Positions 1 to 10,394 of a stretch of 55,417 nt of DNA are shown here, piece by piece (position 1 is the first letter of the stretch; every line of letters begins with the position of its first letter). A program made the position numbers and the translations under genes. Source of the DNA: Hortaea werneckii (lineage: Eukaryota > Ascomycota > Dothideomycetes > Mycosphaerellales > Teratosphaeriaceae); the NCBI GenBank assembly GCA_037044905.1, contig JBAOKB010000029.1:1-55417 (forward strand). The letters are read 5' to 3'. A model generated the notes under the pieces. That model saw only the letters and a list, made by a program, of their open reading frames with translations. It made no database searches and had not been told where the DNA came from.

Positions 1-2
1 AG

Positions 3-581
3 AACATCGCCTTCGGCAAGGTCCGCTTCCCTCGCGATGCGCTGTCACAGGAAGGCCGGAACTTCGTCAAGGGCCTGCTCAACCGCAATCCTGCTCACCG
101 TCTGGGAGCGAAGGGTGACGCCGAGGAGTTGATGCAGCATCCTTTCTTCCACGACATTGACTGGCAGGCTCTCAGCAAGAAGACGACGCAGCCGCCTTTC
201 AAGCCGAAGCTAAAGGGTGAGCTGGATACAAGCAACTTCGATCCCGAATTTACCAATGCGCTTAGCTCTGACAATCCCTCATCGTCTCTTAATGCAAGAG
301 CAGCTCAACTCGCAAGCGGTGTGGGCAACGACGGCACACCACTGAGTCCCACGATGCAGAACCAATTCAAGGGCTTCACTTTCGTCGACGAAAGCACGTT
401 GGAACAGCAATTTGAGGGCAGAGATGTTGGTGGAGCAGAGAACGCCGCGCCTGGAAAGACCAGCGGCGAGAAGCGCGCCGACAGGATGAGCGGCATCGAG
501 CAGCAACAGCAGCAGCAAGGGCAGCCTACCTCAACCGATCCTAACACCGAGTTCAACCACGGCATGTTAGAGGACATTTAG
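3..581 (+). CDS. sch9: Sch9-type AGC protein kinase, C-terminal part (5' end outside window)
   Basis: The open frame runs from the window edge to a TAG at 579-581, so only about 192 C-terminal residues are present. The first part is the end of the kinase domain: the FVKGLLNRNP...HRLGAKGDAEEL stretch with HPFF is the usual AGC kinase tail. It is followed by the AGC extension (PPFKPKL, then TSNFDPEFT). A TPLSP turn-motif-like site and the hydrophobic motif FKGFTFV come next; in Sch9 the Thr/Ser of that motif is a TORC1 target. The tail ends in a short poly-Gln run (about 7 Q, near nt 500-520). In the family, Sch9 is the fungal S6-kinase/Akt-like kinase linking nutrients (TORC1) to growth and stress. 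The match to Sch9 rather than another AGC kinase rests on remembered family sequence. The ATP-binding lobe and any C2 domain lie upstream, outside the window. Confidence 0.85.
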   Translation, partial: NIAFGKVRFPRDALSQEGRNFVKGLLNRNPAHRLGAKGDAEELMQHPFFHDIDWQALSKKTTQPPFKPKLKGELDTSNFDPEFTNALSSDNPSSSLNARAAQLASGVGNDGTPLSPTMQNQFKGFTFVDESTLEQQFEGRDVGGAENAAPGKTSGEKRADRMSGIEQQQQQQGQPTSTDPNTEFNHGMLEDI

Positions 582-1849
582 ATCACAGCGACTTCGAAGC
601 GCGCTTCCATTTTAGGCGATGAGCATACGAAATAATGCAGGGTGGCGTTTGCATGCTTTGCCCCTCCCCCTCAGTCCGGGCTTTGCTTCTGTACAGCTCG
701 CGCTGCACTGCCCCCGACATGGCGATATCTGCTAGAACAAGGGAAAAGAGGGAACGGCTGCTGGTAATGGACCTCAAGATGGACGATGGGGTGACGCACG
801 GTGTACGTTGTCAGTGGGCGGTGGACTTCTAAGCAGCACGACGTAGTAGGGCTTGCTTTTCGTGCTCAGAGAAGGCGTTTCCCGGAGCGAGGTAATGGGT
901 GGCATGGAGCGGATGGGCGTGTGTTCCTTTATACAATGCATCACGTGCAAACGGATCCACTGAGCGGGTGTTTTTTTACTTTTTTCTCATTTTCCTTGTC
1001 TCTGCTTCGTTCGGAAGAAGAAGTTTGGACACTTCTGGCATGTTGAGGGTGGTGCATGGCTCTGTATGCTGTCTGTGATGCGGGATATGGATGGCTACCT
1101 AGCATGCTTAGTTGAGAATGGTCTATGTGCGTGCCTCCCTAGCCCTCGACTCGGTCTGGCAGTCATCTGGCACTTTTCTTTTGATTCGGGTCTTCGGCTT
1201 CGTTTGATGTGTTGTGGGTGAATGGGGTGGCGAATCCTCACGCTTTGACTGCGCTTTCCGCTTTCATTCACCTGCACAACCCGAGGATTCATTACTCGTG
1301 CACTCGAGCCATTTCGAGCACACGATCAAAAGCACGTGCTACCAATCTTTGGGGACTGTGATGCAAAGCTGTGCAGTGACCTTTCGTCACTTTCTAGCAT
1401 CTTCTCACGCGGACGAGTTCGAAACGTTTGACACATGTCCCACGTGAGCGCGACTGCTACATTTGGAAAAGGGGACTTTTGCACACTCGACACCGCAAAC
1501 AAGAGACTTGACACCGCAAACAAGAGACTCGACACCGCAAACAAGAGAAACGGCGTGAAAGGTGGTGTCACGGTGTTCCGCCAGACAACTGCAGATGGAC
1601 AGCGTTGATAAGGATACCTGATCAAGACTTGCCTTCGCCTCCATCGCCCCTTTTTGGCCAATTTACCAGAGATTGCGACTTCGAGCACATTGTGAAGACC
1701 GATAAAGAGAGAGCGGTTGCTGCACACGGCTGAGTGTCGAACTCGACTTTCAACGGGTGTCGCAGCGCTCAGCCATACGAGCGCAGGCTACTGACGTCTC
1801 TTTTGGATCGTTCTTGAAAGCGTCGAAGAGCCCAACCCACGAAGCTGAA
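582..1849. other. Intergenic: 3' region of the AGC kinase gene and promoter of the first APH-like gene
   Basis: No convincing gene is seen. Short open frames on both strands have no recognisable domain and look like chance. The stretch contains a three-copy 21-bp tandem repeat (listed separately) about 300 bp before the next ATG. Confidence 0.5.
1486..1548. repeat. 21-bp tandem repeat, three copies
   Basis: Three consecutive units of CTCGACACCGCAAACAAGAG plus A sit at 1486-1506, 1507-1527 and 1528-1548. The only difference seen is a C-to-T change at the third base of unit two. The repeat lies in the promoter region of the downstream APH-like gene. Whether it binds a factor or is simply a minisatellite cannot be told from sequence. 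Confidence 0.9.
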
Positions 1850-3061
1850 ATGGAGACCAACTGTGACTCTCGCGGCGTTTCAGATCCCAAACACTCCTGG
1901 AATTCAACGGAGTTTGCGCAACTCGAGCTCAACTACGAAGCGCTGCGGCACATCGCCAACTACTACCTACCTGGCGGTCACGGCAAGTGCACATCCATCA
2001 CTAGGGTGGGTAAAGGCGCATTCCATGAAATTCACCTTCTGGAGTTCCGCGATAGTTGGACCTGTGTAAGTCGGTTTACTCGTAACAGGCAAGAAAACCC
2101 AGCAGTCGCCGAAAGCGAGATTGCCACGAGAGAGTACGTACGCAAACACACTTCCATACCGGTCCCAGAGACGTACTACGTCAACCTCGATCCGACGAAT
2201 CCGGTTGGTGCGCCTTTCGTGCTCATGGAGCACCTGCAAGGGCGTAATCTCTGTAGCATGTGGCGTGACCTCAAGACCGAGTTTCGTCTTGCGGCTCTGA
2301 GCGAACTTGCAAAGGTACTTGCTCAGCTGGCCGGGTTGCGCTCCGATGTCATCGGCTCTTTCAAACCGGGCGGCGTCATCGGTCAGATGCAGAATCAAAC
2401 CATACCAGCTCATCTTTCCGGGCGTGGCCCTTTTGTCTCGGTAAAAGATTACATGCTCAGCTTCTTCTCTGACGACTCGGACCGCCCAGACGCCGTCAAA
2501 GCGCTATATCCAGAGATCCGCGAAGAGGTCACTCGCTTCTGCGACGCAAGGGAAGGCACAGAGATCTTGAACGCTCCCTACCGGCTTCTCCATGGCGATT
2601 TCGATTCCCAGAACATGCTTTTCGTCTGGGAGGATCCTGCCACTCCGCCACGCCTGTCTGGCATCTTAGACTGGGACTACAGCCGGACAGTCTCGCTGTA
2701 CGATCTTTGCGACTATCCTAAATTCATACAAGACAACGACTGTGAGAAAGAGGCGTTTGCGGAGAATCGGCTACTGCGCAAGGAGTTCGTTCGTATGCTG
2801 GCGCAGAACTTCCCGAAGCACTCTCACGAGCGGCAATTGGTTCGCGAGTGCTTTCGCTACAAAACATATGCCCTGACTGGTTTTACTCAGGGTTTTACGT
2901 CTCGTACCTGGACCGGGGAGGTGGAGATGCTGCTGGCGGAGCGGTACTTGAAGTACCTGCAGAATTTGAGGGACGGTCGGAAGACTTTGCCGGCGTACTA
3001 TGGCCGATGTGACAGTCCAGAGCCTGATTCAGAACTGGAGAGCGATGATGAGGAGACATAA
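1850..3061 (+). CDS. APH-like (aminoglycoside phosphotransferase/choline-kinase fold) protein, copy 1
   Basis: Single-exon frame of 403 residues from the first in-frame ATG at 1850; the frame is open further upstream but starts there only on a GTG. The catalytic loop HGDFDSQN begins near residue 248 and the metal-binding DWDYS near residue 274, with the spacing of APH/choline-kinase-like small-molecule kinases. The N-terminal part has a GKGAFHEIHLLEF segment matching the glycine-rich nucleotide-binding region. The C-terminus is acidic (PEPDSELESDDEE). Fungi carry many such proteins and their substrates are mostly unknown; I do not assign one. The next gene is a clear paralogue in the same orientation. 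No signal peptide or membrane segment is seen, so a cytosolic location is likely. Confidence 0.85.
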   Translation: METNCDSRGVSDPKHSWNSTEFAQLELNYEALRHIANYYLPGGHGKCTSITRVGKGAFHEIHLLEFRDSWTCVSRFTRNRQENPAVAESEIATREYVRKHTSIPVPETYYVNLDPTNPVGAPFVLMEHLQGRNLCSMWRDLKTEFRLAALSELAKVLAQLAGLRSDVIGSFKPGGVIGQMQNQTIPAHLSGRGPFVSVKDYMLSFFSDDSDRPDAVKALYPEIREEVTRFCDAREGTEILNAPYRLLHGDFDSQNMLFVWEDPATPPRLSGILDWDYSRTVSLYDLCDYPKFIQDNDCEKEAFAENRLLRKEFVRMLAQNFPKHSHERQLVRECFRYKTYALTGFTQGFTSRTWTGEVEMLLAERYLKYLQNLRDGRKTLPAYYGRCDSPEPDSELESDDEET

Positions 3062-3756
3062 GAGCTGCGAAGTACTTTCTTCTGGAGGGGTCCACAGGCT
3101 TTTCGCATACATTGATTGTGAGTTGAAGCTTAAATCACATGGCGACTAGTTAAGTATCAGAATGCCATGATCAACAGCGGTAGGCTGCGTGAATGTCTAC
3201 AGTCGATTCTCGCAAGTAATTCATAAGCCCTCATTGGATCAAGGCATCGGCGGTGTGATGCAGTGGCTGCGATGCTTATACATCTCTTTTGCGTCAAGTG
3301 CATTCACTTGCACCGGGGGCCGCTTATCTTGGCATGCTGATCGACCAGTTGATCGCAGTGCCTACAAGGGTGACGCCGCAGTTGCCGATTCTCGGTGTGC
3401 TCGTTTGCGTCACCGACATGACCGAATCGATGCAAGAGATATGTCTATTTACTTGTGATAGCAAACAGCTCCTTCCCTTTTCGTCATTTGCGCGAAACTA
3501 GCTTCAAGCGGTCCCCTTTAGTGAATACCGCGCGCGGATGTTGCACGGCCGACATTTTCTTTTGACTCAACTTCAAAATACTTCAACTTGTCCGAAAGGA
3601 CATCATCTCCTGTGACACTACAACCTCGCTAAGAAAAGCTGTCACGGTACTACCTTTCAATACAGATCGCAAGACAGCGCAAGGCCTATCGCTATCGATT
3701 CTAGGATTTCCTGGAGCACACGGAGACTACCGTCAGCTGTCAACAAAGTCGAAGCT
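3062..3756. other. Intergenic between the two APH-like genes
   Basis: 695 bp without a recognisable gene. The open frames at 3189-3458 and 3289-3501 show no domain, no splice-supported extension and no similarity to neighbours. It probably holds the terminator of copy 1 and the promoter of copy 2. Confidence 0.45.
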
Positions 3757-5166
3757 ATGAATCAGGAGCATTGCGCGGGTGTGCTGACTGAGACGGAGGC
3801 ATGCCAACGGGCCTCTTGTGGAGCTCAACAATCCCCAAAGGAAGCTGATGCGCAGGTTGCAGGAGACAAAAGCGCGCGAGAAGCAGAGCCAGACAACCGC
3901 GATGATGCGCATACATCGAACATTCACAAGACCAGTTCAGCCGACTCAGCCTCTCAGCTTGATCTCAACTTCGAGGCAATCAGGCATATTGCGACCTACT
4001 TCCTTCCAGGCAATCATGGAAAATGCACAGATATCCACTATCTTGCAAGCGGAACCTTTCATATTGTGCACATACTCGAATTCGAAGACGGATGGTCTTG
4101 CGTTGGAAGATTCACGATAGACAAGGAGGAAGATCTGAGGGCTCTCGAGAGTGAACAGGCTACGCTTCATTATGTCAAGCACAACTCTCCCATTCCAACT
4201 CCGGCGGTCTATTACGTGAACACGAATCCGGATCACGTTGCTGGAGCGGCATTCACACTCCAAGAAAGACTTTCCGGCGAGCCTTTATCGAAGATATGGG
4301 ACGACCTTTCCGTGGAGCACAAGAAGACTGCAATCTCGCAAGTGGCGGACGTAGTGGTACATCTGAGTCGACTCCACTTCCCTACAATTGGCTCGCTGAA
4401 GGCGAATGGTGAGATCGGTACATTGCAGAACCGCACTCTCGACCCCAAGGACGGACTCTATCCCAGCGGTCCATTCGACACGCTGAAAGACTACATGTTC
4501 AGCTTCCTGTCTCCGGAACATGGTCAAACCGACGAAGTTCTTGAGATGTACCCAAAGATCAAAGACAACCTCGAGGTCTTGCTCGCGGAACAAATCTCCA
4601 GACCCATTGTTTCCCCACCCTGGCGTCTGATACACGGAGACTTCGACTCCCAAAACATCCTGTTCGAGCGAGACAAGTCCAGTGGTTTGCCTACTCTCTC
4701 CGGTATGATCGACTGGGACAACAGCTACGCTGGACCTGTGTATTATCTTTTCGATTACCCGATATTCATTCAAGATTGTCACATGGAAAAGGATCAATAC
4801 GATGTCAATAAGATATTGCGGAAGCATTTTGTCCAAAAAATCATGGACAGCTTCCCAGAGGACTCAGACAGTAGGACTGAGGCTTGGGAGTGCTTCCGGC
4901 AAAAGAGCTATTGGCTCAATAGCTTTCAGGATGCATTTCTTAGGACCCGGTGGTATGCGGATTTACAGCAATCCATAGTGGAGTCGTATTTGCGCCATCT
5001 GGACAAGGGCGATGGGCTAGCATATGAAGGGAGATTGGATTGGAGACCGGACAGCGAATTTGGAGATGACACACATGATGAGGATACGGATGATAGCGAT
5101 GATGACGATACCAGTCAAAACCCTAGCGACTCGGAATCTGAGAGCGAAGAAAATACAGATGATTGA
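3757..5166 (+). CDS. APH-like phosphotransferase-fold protein, copy 2
   Basis: Single-exon frame of 469 residues starting at ATG 3757. It parallels the upstream protein along its length: the LDLNFEAIRHIA segment, GNHGKCTDI, the catalytic HGDFDSQN near residue 293, and DWDNS near residue 319. Compared with copy 1 it has about 40 extra N-terminal residues and a much longer, strongly acidic C-terminal tail (runs of D/E/S such as DDSDDDD). Same strand, 695 bp apart: a tandem duplication that has since diverged a good deal. The key catalytic Asp and Asn residues are kept in both copies, so both are probably active. The substrate is unknown. Confidence 0.85.
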   Translation: MNQEHCAGVLTETEACQRASCGAQQSPKEADAQVAGDKSAREAEPDNRDDAHTSNIHKTSSADSASQLDLNFEAIRHIATYFLPGNHGKCTDIHYLASGTFHIVHILEFEDGWSCVGRFTIDKEEDLRALESEQATLHYVKHNSPIPTPAVYYVNTNPDHVAGAAFTLQERLSGEPLSKIWDDLSVEHKKTAISQVADVVVHLSRLHFPTIGSLKANGEIGTLQNRTLDPKDGLYPSGPFDTLKDYMFSFLSPEHGQTDEVLEMYPKIKDNLEVLLAEQISRPIVSPPWRLIHGDFDSQNILFERDKSSGLPTLSGMIDWDNSYAGPVYYLFDYPIFIQDCHMEKDQYDVNKILRKHFVQKIMDSFPEDSDSRTEAWECFRQKSYWLNSFQDAFLRTRWYADLQQSIVESYLRHLDKGDGLAYEGRLDWRPDSEFGDDTHDEDTDDSDDDDTSQNPSDSESESEENTDD

Positions 5167-5411
5167 CGGAGGACTTTACAAAGAGGCGCGGAATCGCAAA
5201 TTGTGGAACTGTGTAGTAAGCTGTTGAACTGTGAGCTTCCCATTGTAATAGACAATTTCGTCGATATTGCATCACGTCCTTTCCTGCTTCTAGTCCATAC
5301 ATGAGAACAAGTGTTCCAGTCTCCAAATCAGCATCGGACAGCATGCTGCCTATGTAATATGTAAATCTTTTTGGTTGGGTTTATACCATCGAATGGCCGC
5401 TGCAAGCCGAT

Positions 5412-5525
5412 CTTGTCATGAGGTCCATTCATGAGCATTCACTTGAGCAATGTCTTGTGCACTAATGCCGAGAAAACTTGTCATGAGGTCCATTGATGAG
5501 TATTCACTCGAGCAATCCATTGTGC
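5412..5525. repeat. Imperfect 49-bp direct repeat, 65-bp period
   Basis: Copies at 5412-5460 and 5477-5525 share CTTGTCATGAGGTCCATT at their start and ATTCACT(T/C)GAGCAAT further on, with a handful of substitutions between them. They sit in the promoter of the small Cys/Lys-rich gene. Could be a duplicated regulatory segment or just a local duplication. Confidence 0.85.
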
Positions 5526-5565
5526 ATTGGCGCGGACCTGGTGACTGTCGATCTCTTCTTGTAGT

Positions 5566-5574
5566 TATATAAAA
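5566..5574 (+). promoter_or_regulatory. TATA-like box
   Basis: TATATAAAA lies about 155 bp upstream of the ATG at 5728, followed by a pyrimidine-containing leader. A good match to a TATA box; its role is inferred from position only. Confidence 0.4.
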
Positions 5575-5727
5575 TCATCCATGCTATCTCTCAGAAGTTC
5601 CACTCTTGCCAAAATCTCAAGCATACCAAGATAAAAGTCTATCCATACTTACAATCAAGACAAGAAGCTGAAGCCCTATTGCGGCAGCCTTATCAAGCTC
5701 TGTTTCCTACTTCGGCCATACTCCAGC

Positions 5728-6000
5728 ATGCCGCCCCTCAAATCAAATCACCATTGCCCAGAGTGCAAAGCACAGGGTAAGAGCAACCTGGCGCAGAAGT
5801 CCAAGAACGGCGGCGTCTGCCCGAAGCATCAGACCGTTTGTAGAAGCAGCAAGCACGAGCCATGGGTTCACCTCAAGACCGAGGACTGCGACGCATGCGA
5901 AGAGGCCGACAAGGCTGAGGAGCGTAGGCAGAAGAAGGCCGAGGAGGATGCTAAGAAGGCCGAGGAGAAAAAGAAGAAGAAGAACGAGTTCAAGGAGTAA
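5728..6000 (+). CDS. Small Cys-rich protein with charged coiled-coil tail
   Basis: A 90-residue single-exon frame. The first 55 residues contain HHCPEC, then VCPKHQTVC and CDAC, that is CxxC/CxxH-type pairs that could bind one or two zinc ions. From about residue 56 the chain is almost only K, E, A, D and R (EEADKAEERRQKKAEED, then poly-K), predicting a highly charged helix or coiled coil. No signal peptide, so likely intracellular. I do not recognise a characterised family and give no function. The clean composition shift, the TATA-like box upstream and the ATG context support a real gene. Confidence 0.65.
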   Translation: MPPLKSNHHCPECKAQGKSNLAQKSKNGGVCPKHQTVCRSSKHEPWVHLKTEDCDACEEADKAEERRQKKAEEDAKKAEEKKKKKNEFKE

Positions 6001-6517
6001 GGTAGCCGTGAACTGACCACAACACTCACAACACTCAACAAGAGGCTTGGTTCACGCGAACTAAGCCTCGCTTTGCAAACGCCGGCGCTCCTCAACTGGT
6101 ATTGGGATAAAGCGACGGCATTATCATCATGGGACGGCGTTATCATGTTTCGAAGCTGCTGGGAGAGGGTTGGGCTAGGTGGGCGGTAGGACTGCAGGCG
6201 GACTCGGATTCGGACTCGGACTCGAGTAATTGTCAACTTCAATAGCTTAACCCTCGATATGAGGTGTATTACCAAAGCCAGCAGCTTATACTTGATGATC
6301 GGTACTTTGACAGTCAGCGTTTTGACCTTGTCGATATGTTGCCAAAGACTCGTGTCTAGCCTTGATGTTTCTTGCACTTCTAGGTTCCATGCCTTAATAC
6401 CATGTATTGAAAGAAGGTCATCGGGGCGCGGACCGTAGTATGTCAAGACCTTCATGCGTATACGAGAATAGCAAATGGTTACACCGTGTATGTCTGGACA
6501 AATCAGTGATCTTCCAA
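6001..6517. other. Convergent intergenic region
   Basis: Lies between the small gene (+) and the receptor gene (-). A short imperfect GGACTC/GGATTC hexamer run occurs near 6200-6225. No gene recognised. Confidence 0.4.
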
Positions 6518-8147
6518 TTAAGTATGATGACCACCTCTAGTCTTTTTTTCCTGTTCAACATCTTCATCAAACCAACTTGCCGGAACGCCCTCATGCCGAG
6601 TCGTGACGTCGCCCGCTTCAGGCATACTCATCTTTCTAATGGAATCCTCCGGCTCAGGAAGGGTCCCAATCGCAGCGAAAGGCGATGTCTCCGCGAAACG
6701 GACACTCCCGCCAGATGATCTTTTCGAGGTCGGGTCTTGAGGGCTGGATTTCGAAGAGTCTCGACGCCATAGACGCTGTGGATGTCGCAGAAGATCATAC
6801 CAGCCGATGAGCATGGATCGTCGTACCATCACGAGGAAAGTGAAGATCCCAATCAGCTATTTTGGTCAGCCTGATCAACTCGATTAATGAACAAGCCAGT
6901 CTCCTTACTGCACTCATGTAAAAACTCGCAATCACCGTACGCTCTCTCAAACCCAAAGACTTTGTGTATGGAAGACAAGCATCCTTATCGCCTTCGTTCA
7001 CAATCAAACAGACCAGATACCTGAGCACATCTGGTCTCTTCGTCGGCCGACGGGTAGCATCTACTGCTCTGGCCGCAGCGACATACACGGCGCCGAAAAA
7101 GACAGTCTCGATAATGACAAAGATGCTGAGGACGATGCTTCGCCACTGGAGAAACAAGACCTTCTGCACCCTTCGCCAGGCGAGCCTCTTCCCTAGCCGG
7201 ATAGATGGTCGTCGTTGGCCTTCAGCAGCTAGACCTGCAGTGCTAACGTCATATGCCTCTGTTTCTCTACTCCCGTTTTGCCAGAAGTGACGGGCGTATA
7301 AGAACAGACAGAATCCCGTCGTGCCAAATTGGAGGAGGGCTGCCAGACAAGCGAAGGCGATCAGCCAGCCAAACCAAGTGACGAATGAGTAGTGCTGATT
7401 CGGTATGCAGGTAGTGCCAAGACGATAGGAGACGCCAGTTACAGGTAGACTGATAGCGAGGAAGATGCCCGGGACGCCCCAGCCGATCAAATGCGAGGCC
7501 CATACATAGTTTTGTGTGTGCTTGATGTCGTAACAGACGCGGAGATGGGTCCAGAGAGAGCGAAGAAGGACTGCTGGTATCAGCAAATGTGTATGCATCG
7601 ATTGAAAAATGACAGTACATACTCCAAATGACGCCGGCCATGGCACCCAACTCAAGCAGAGCTCCCGACCATCCACACGAGAGATCGGAGTGCAAATCGT
7701 GTGGCGTAATAGAGTCGGCGCACATGTCTGGTTTCGCGGCCAAAGGTACAATGAAACCCAGCTACCGAAACCCTGTATTAGCGTTCACCCCTTTCCCATA
7801 TCCGCAAGCCACAAGTCCTCGCTGCTCACCTCCAGCAGTATAAGGGCCAAGCACAACCCAACGCTTAAGTAATGTCGATGACTCTTTTCCGGCGGCAGAA
7901 CGATGAACGTCAGCAGCAAAAAGATCTGGCAAACCATTGCCGGCAGGTTGACCCAGTGCGCCACGTGAACATTGTGGGTGAAGTCGTCGGAATACGACCA
8001 GTATTCCAACGGACAGGGAAGGCAGCACGTGAGGTCTGCCCGGAAGGCGCCGCAGAAGCGACCACGCTCGAAGCCGGCCGTGTAAGGATAGTCGTCTAGA
8101 TCGAGGAAGGGCTTCGGACAGGAAGTGTTGGTGAAAGTAAAGGCCAT
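6518..8147 (-). CDS. Frizzled/Smoothened-like seven-transmembrane receptor
   Basis: Four exons predicted: 8147-7830, 7761-7623, 7573-6909 and 6856-6518, with introns of 68, 49 and 52 nt. Donors are gtgagc, gtatgt and gtaagg; all joins keep frame and give 486 residues. The extracellular N-terminus contains CCLPCP, which I associate with fungal Frizzled-like receptors. Seven hydrophobic segments follow; the last (FYMSALIGIFTFLVMVRR) is only complete after the third splice, which supports the model. LGFIVPLAAKPDMC after TM2, and SLPVTGVSYR with GTTC before TM5, also recall the family. The C-terminal tail is about 100 residues, Ser/Pro/Glu rich and likely cytosolic. Expected at the plasma membrane; ligand and G-protein coupling are unknown in fungi for this group. 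Confidence 0.8.
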
Positions 8148-8538
8148 AATGCAACATTCGATGGACACTGTCGCTGCTCAAGGACTTCCGAAACTGGAGC
8201 TCGGAAAGTTCGAGCGCCCGTGAGGGTGGACGGAGCCCTGGGGCGGAACGTTGCTGGGCCAGTAAATTTGCTTCAAGCGAGGAATGCAGATTGTAGTGGT
8301 ATTTCGGTAAGCACCCGAGAACTAGAACTTGATTGCGCGACCTCATCATGAGCATTCAAAAGTTGGTGCTCACACAATAGGAATATTATATTGTATGACT
8401 TCAAAGTGCCGGTGTTCCTGACAACCAGAAGTGCCTCCTCGCCAGATTTTCTTGTAGAGGGAAGCCAGCCATTCGCATCCCAGATCTTGAATTCCTTGCA
8501 GCTTCGAGATCTTGACATTCGCCCAATGTCAGAGGACA
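8148..8538. other. Intergenic: promoter of the receptor gene
   Basis: 391 bp between the end of the Rsc7 gene and the start of the receptor gene, both on the minus strand. Small frames here are not supported by splice or domain evidence. Confidence 0.4.
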
Positions 8539-10394
8539 TCAAACAGGATACCCGTTGAAGCCGATCTTCAGTTCTCCTCTCAGCGCACTCTGAGCTTCGG
8601 TACCCCATTGCCCCTTCCATCCCATCTCCGCCTTCTTCGCTTCTTCAAACGCACGCCTGCAATCTTCTGGAAGCTCGTCCGCGATGTCGCCAGGAATACT
8701 GGAGAGCCCATTTGGACCAGAAGTGGGATCGTAGATCGAGCCGTCGGGACCGGGAAAGCCACAAACATGATGCGACGGCGCTTTAAAGGTGGTGTCGATG
8801 ACTGCAAAGTTCCTTGAAACGACGGGTGGAACGTCGGAGAATATCGTAGGCCTTGAAGATTGGTCGACTGCATGCGATTTGTCATCGATTTCCATAGCGG
8901 TATCGTGATCATCGCCGGTCGTGCCGTTCGGGAGATGACCGTGCCCATTTGCGAGTCCGTTTGCAAGTGGCTGCTCGTCGGACTGAATCGGTCTTGGTGG
9001 TATCTGCTCCCACTTCGCGTGCGACGGTTGCGTTATGCTGGGATAAAACATCATGTTTGTGTGCGTATCGTAAACACCGTCCATTGCTGATCGGCGAACG
9101 GCAGCAATGCCAGAATTGAAACGGCTGCATCTCTTCGTTAGATTACCTGATCACATTCCTTAATCGTGCGATGATTTACTCACCTTGCCTCCCTAGCATG
9201 CAAAAATTGCCAGTTCTGCACCGTCACTCCAGCTCTGCGTTTGCCCAACGGTCCTGGTTTTCCTGACTGTTGCCCGCTGCCACCCTGGCCTACGTTCCGA
9301 TACACTTCACTTGCACCAAACCAAGCCACATAGCGATTGCGGTTGTACTCCTCGTTGTGCTCCGGGATTCTATCGTCGGGGTCAGCGATTTCGCCTTCAA
9401 CCTCGCCATTCGCTTTGGCCTCTGTGACTTTGTAGTCGTCGGTGACCTTTTTACCGCCAACCACTATGCGCGCACCAAACTCGCGAAAGACGGAACGCGC
9501 AGTGACTACACCGATATTGCGACCCTTGTAGCTACTAGGAAGAATGTCGCGGTCGATGAGATCCTTCTTCTGCTCCTCGTCAAGCAAGACTTTGTAGAGC
9601 TTCGGGTGCTTGGTGAAGAAAAGATAGCTATCCCTGAACCCACAACAACGCGCAGGCTCGGTTGAAAGCATGTAAAGCCTGTCGCCCTTGCCTTGAATCT
9701 TGAATGTTCGTACTCGGTATTCCCGTCCGCCTTGAAGGTTACCTTCCTGGTCGACTTTGGTATCGCCCTCGTCGTCTTGATCGACTTGCACTTCATCGTT
9801 GACCACGTCCAAGGCGTTCCCATTCTTGTCGATGACTACGGGTGCCGTTTCTGCACGATTACCTCTTCTTCTTCCTCTGCCGCCTCGTGAACCTCGCGAG
9901 CCCCTGCCTGATCCTTCGGGTCTACCACGCCGCCGCTTGAAGGGTGTACCCGATTCCGAGGCTTCATTGGCTTCTAATGACAGCGGCGTGCCGTAGTCTA
10001 TGCGTTCCGCTCTGCCACTTCTTCTGCCTGCAGGACGTCCTCTACCTCGCCGTCTGGGTAAACTGGTGATCGTTGGTGGTGCGTCCTCCTCCTCGTCGTC
10101 ATCGTCGTCGTCTTGTGATGGTGTCCCAACCTCTGCCTCTGCATCGTCATCTTGAGGGGTAGCGCCTCCCACATCTGGCATTTGTCCGTCACCGTCGCCG
10201 TTCGCGTCACCATCCCCCTCTCCGTCGACCATTGACTCGTCTTCTTGTTCATCGTGTAACTGCGGCGTAGGAGATCGTGCTTTGACCGGGCCTCTTGAGC
10301 GTCTCCCACCGAACTTATTGCCTGTTTCGTTCAATGTCAGTGGCGGACAATCAATGTCTATAATCGCGCTTCACTTACCCCTTTGGAATGGCAT
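8539..10394 (-). CDS. rsc7: Chromatin-remodelling complex subunit Rsc7/Swp82
   Basis: Three exons predicted: 10394-10379, 10321-9184 and 9124-8539, introns 57 and 59 nt (donors gtaagt and gtgagt), giving 579 residues. The first exon is only 16 nt and encodes MPFQRG, which joins to NKFGGRRS, a start typical of this family. The N-terminal third is acidic and basic low complexity with AT-hook-like RGRP motifs. The conserved core begins at YRVRTFKIQGKGDRLYMLSTE and continues through FLFTKHP-like, SSYKGRNIGVVTARS, and NRNRYVAWFGASE. After the second splice comes FNSGIAAVRR...DGVYDTHTNMMFYP, again typical. Rsc7/Swp82 proteins are accessory subunits of the RSC and SWI/SNF nucleosome remodellers, so a nuclear location is expected. 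Its promoter holds a 7-bp triple repeat. Confidence 0.88.

Larger units (their letters stand above)
5167..5727. other. Intergenic with imperfect direct repeat and TATA-like element
   Basis: Contains a 49-bp direct repeat with a 65-bp period (listed separately) and a TATA-like box before the small gene at 5728. No coding region recognised. Confidence 0.45.

Noticed and set aside
4285..4836. 183-residue minus-strand frame inside the second APH-like gene
   Set aside because: Antisense shadow of a gene with intact catalytic motifs.
5868..6455. 195-residue minus-strand frame
   Set aside because: Its C-terminal part is antisense to the Lys/Glu tail of the small gene (giving poly-Phe/Ser), and the rest comes from intergenic hexamer repeats.
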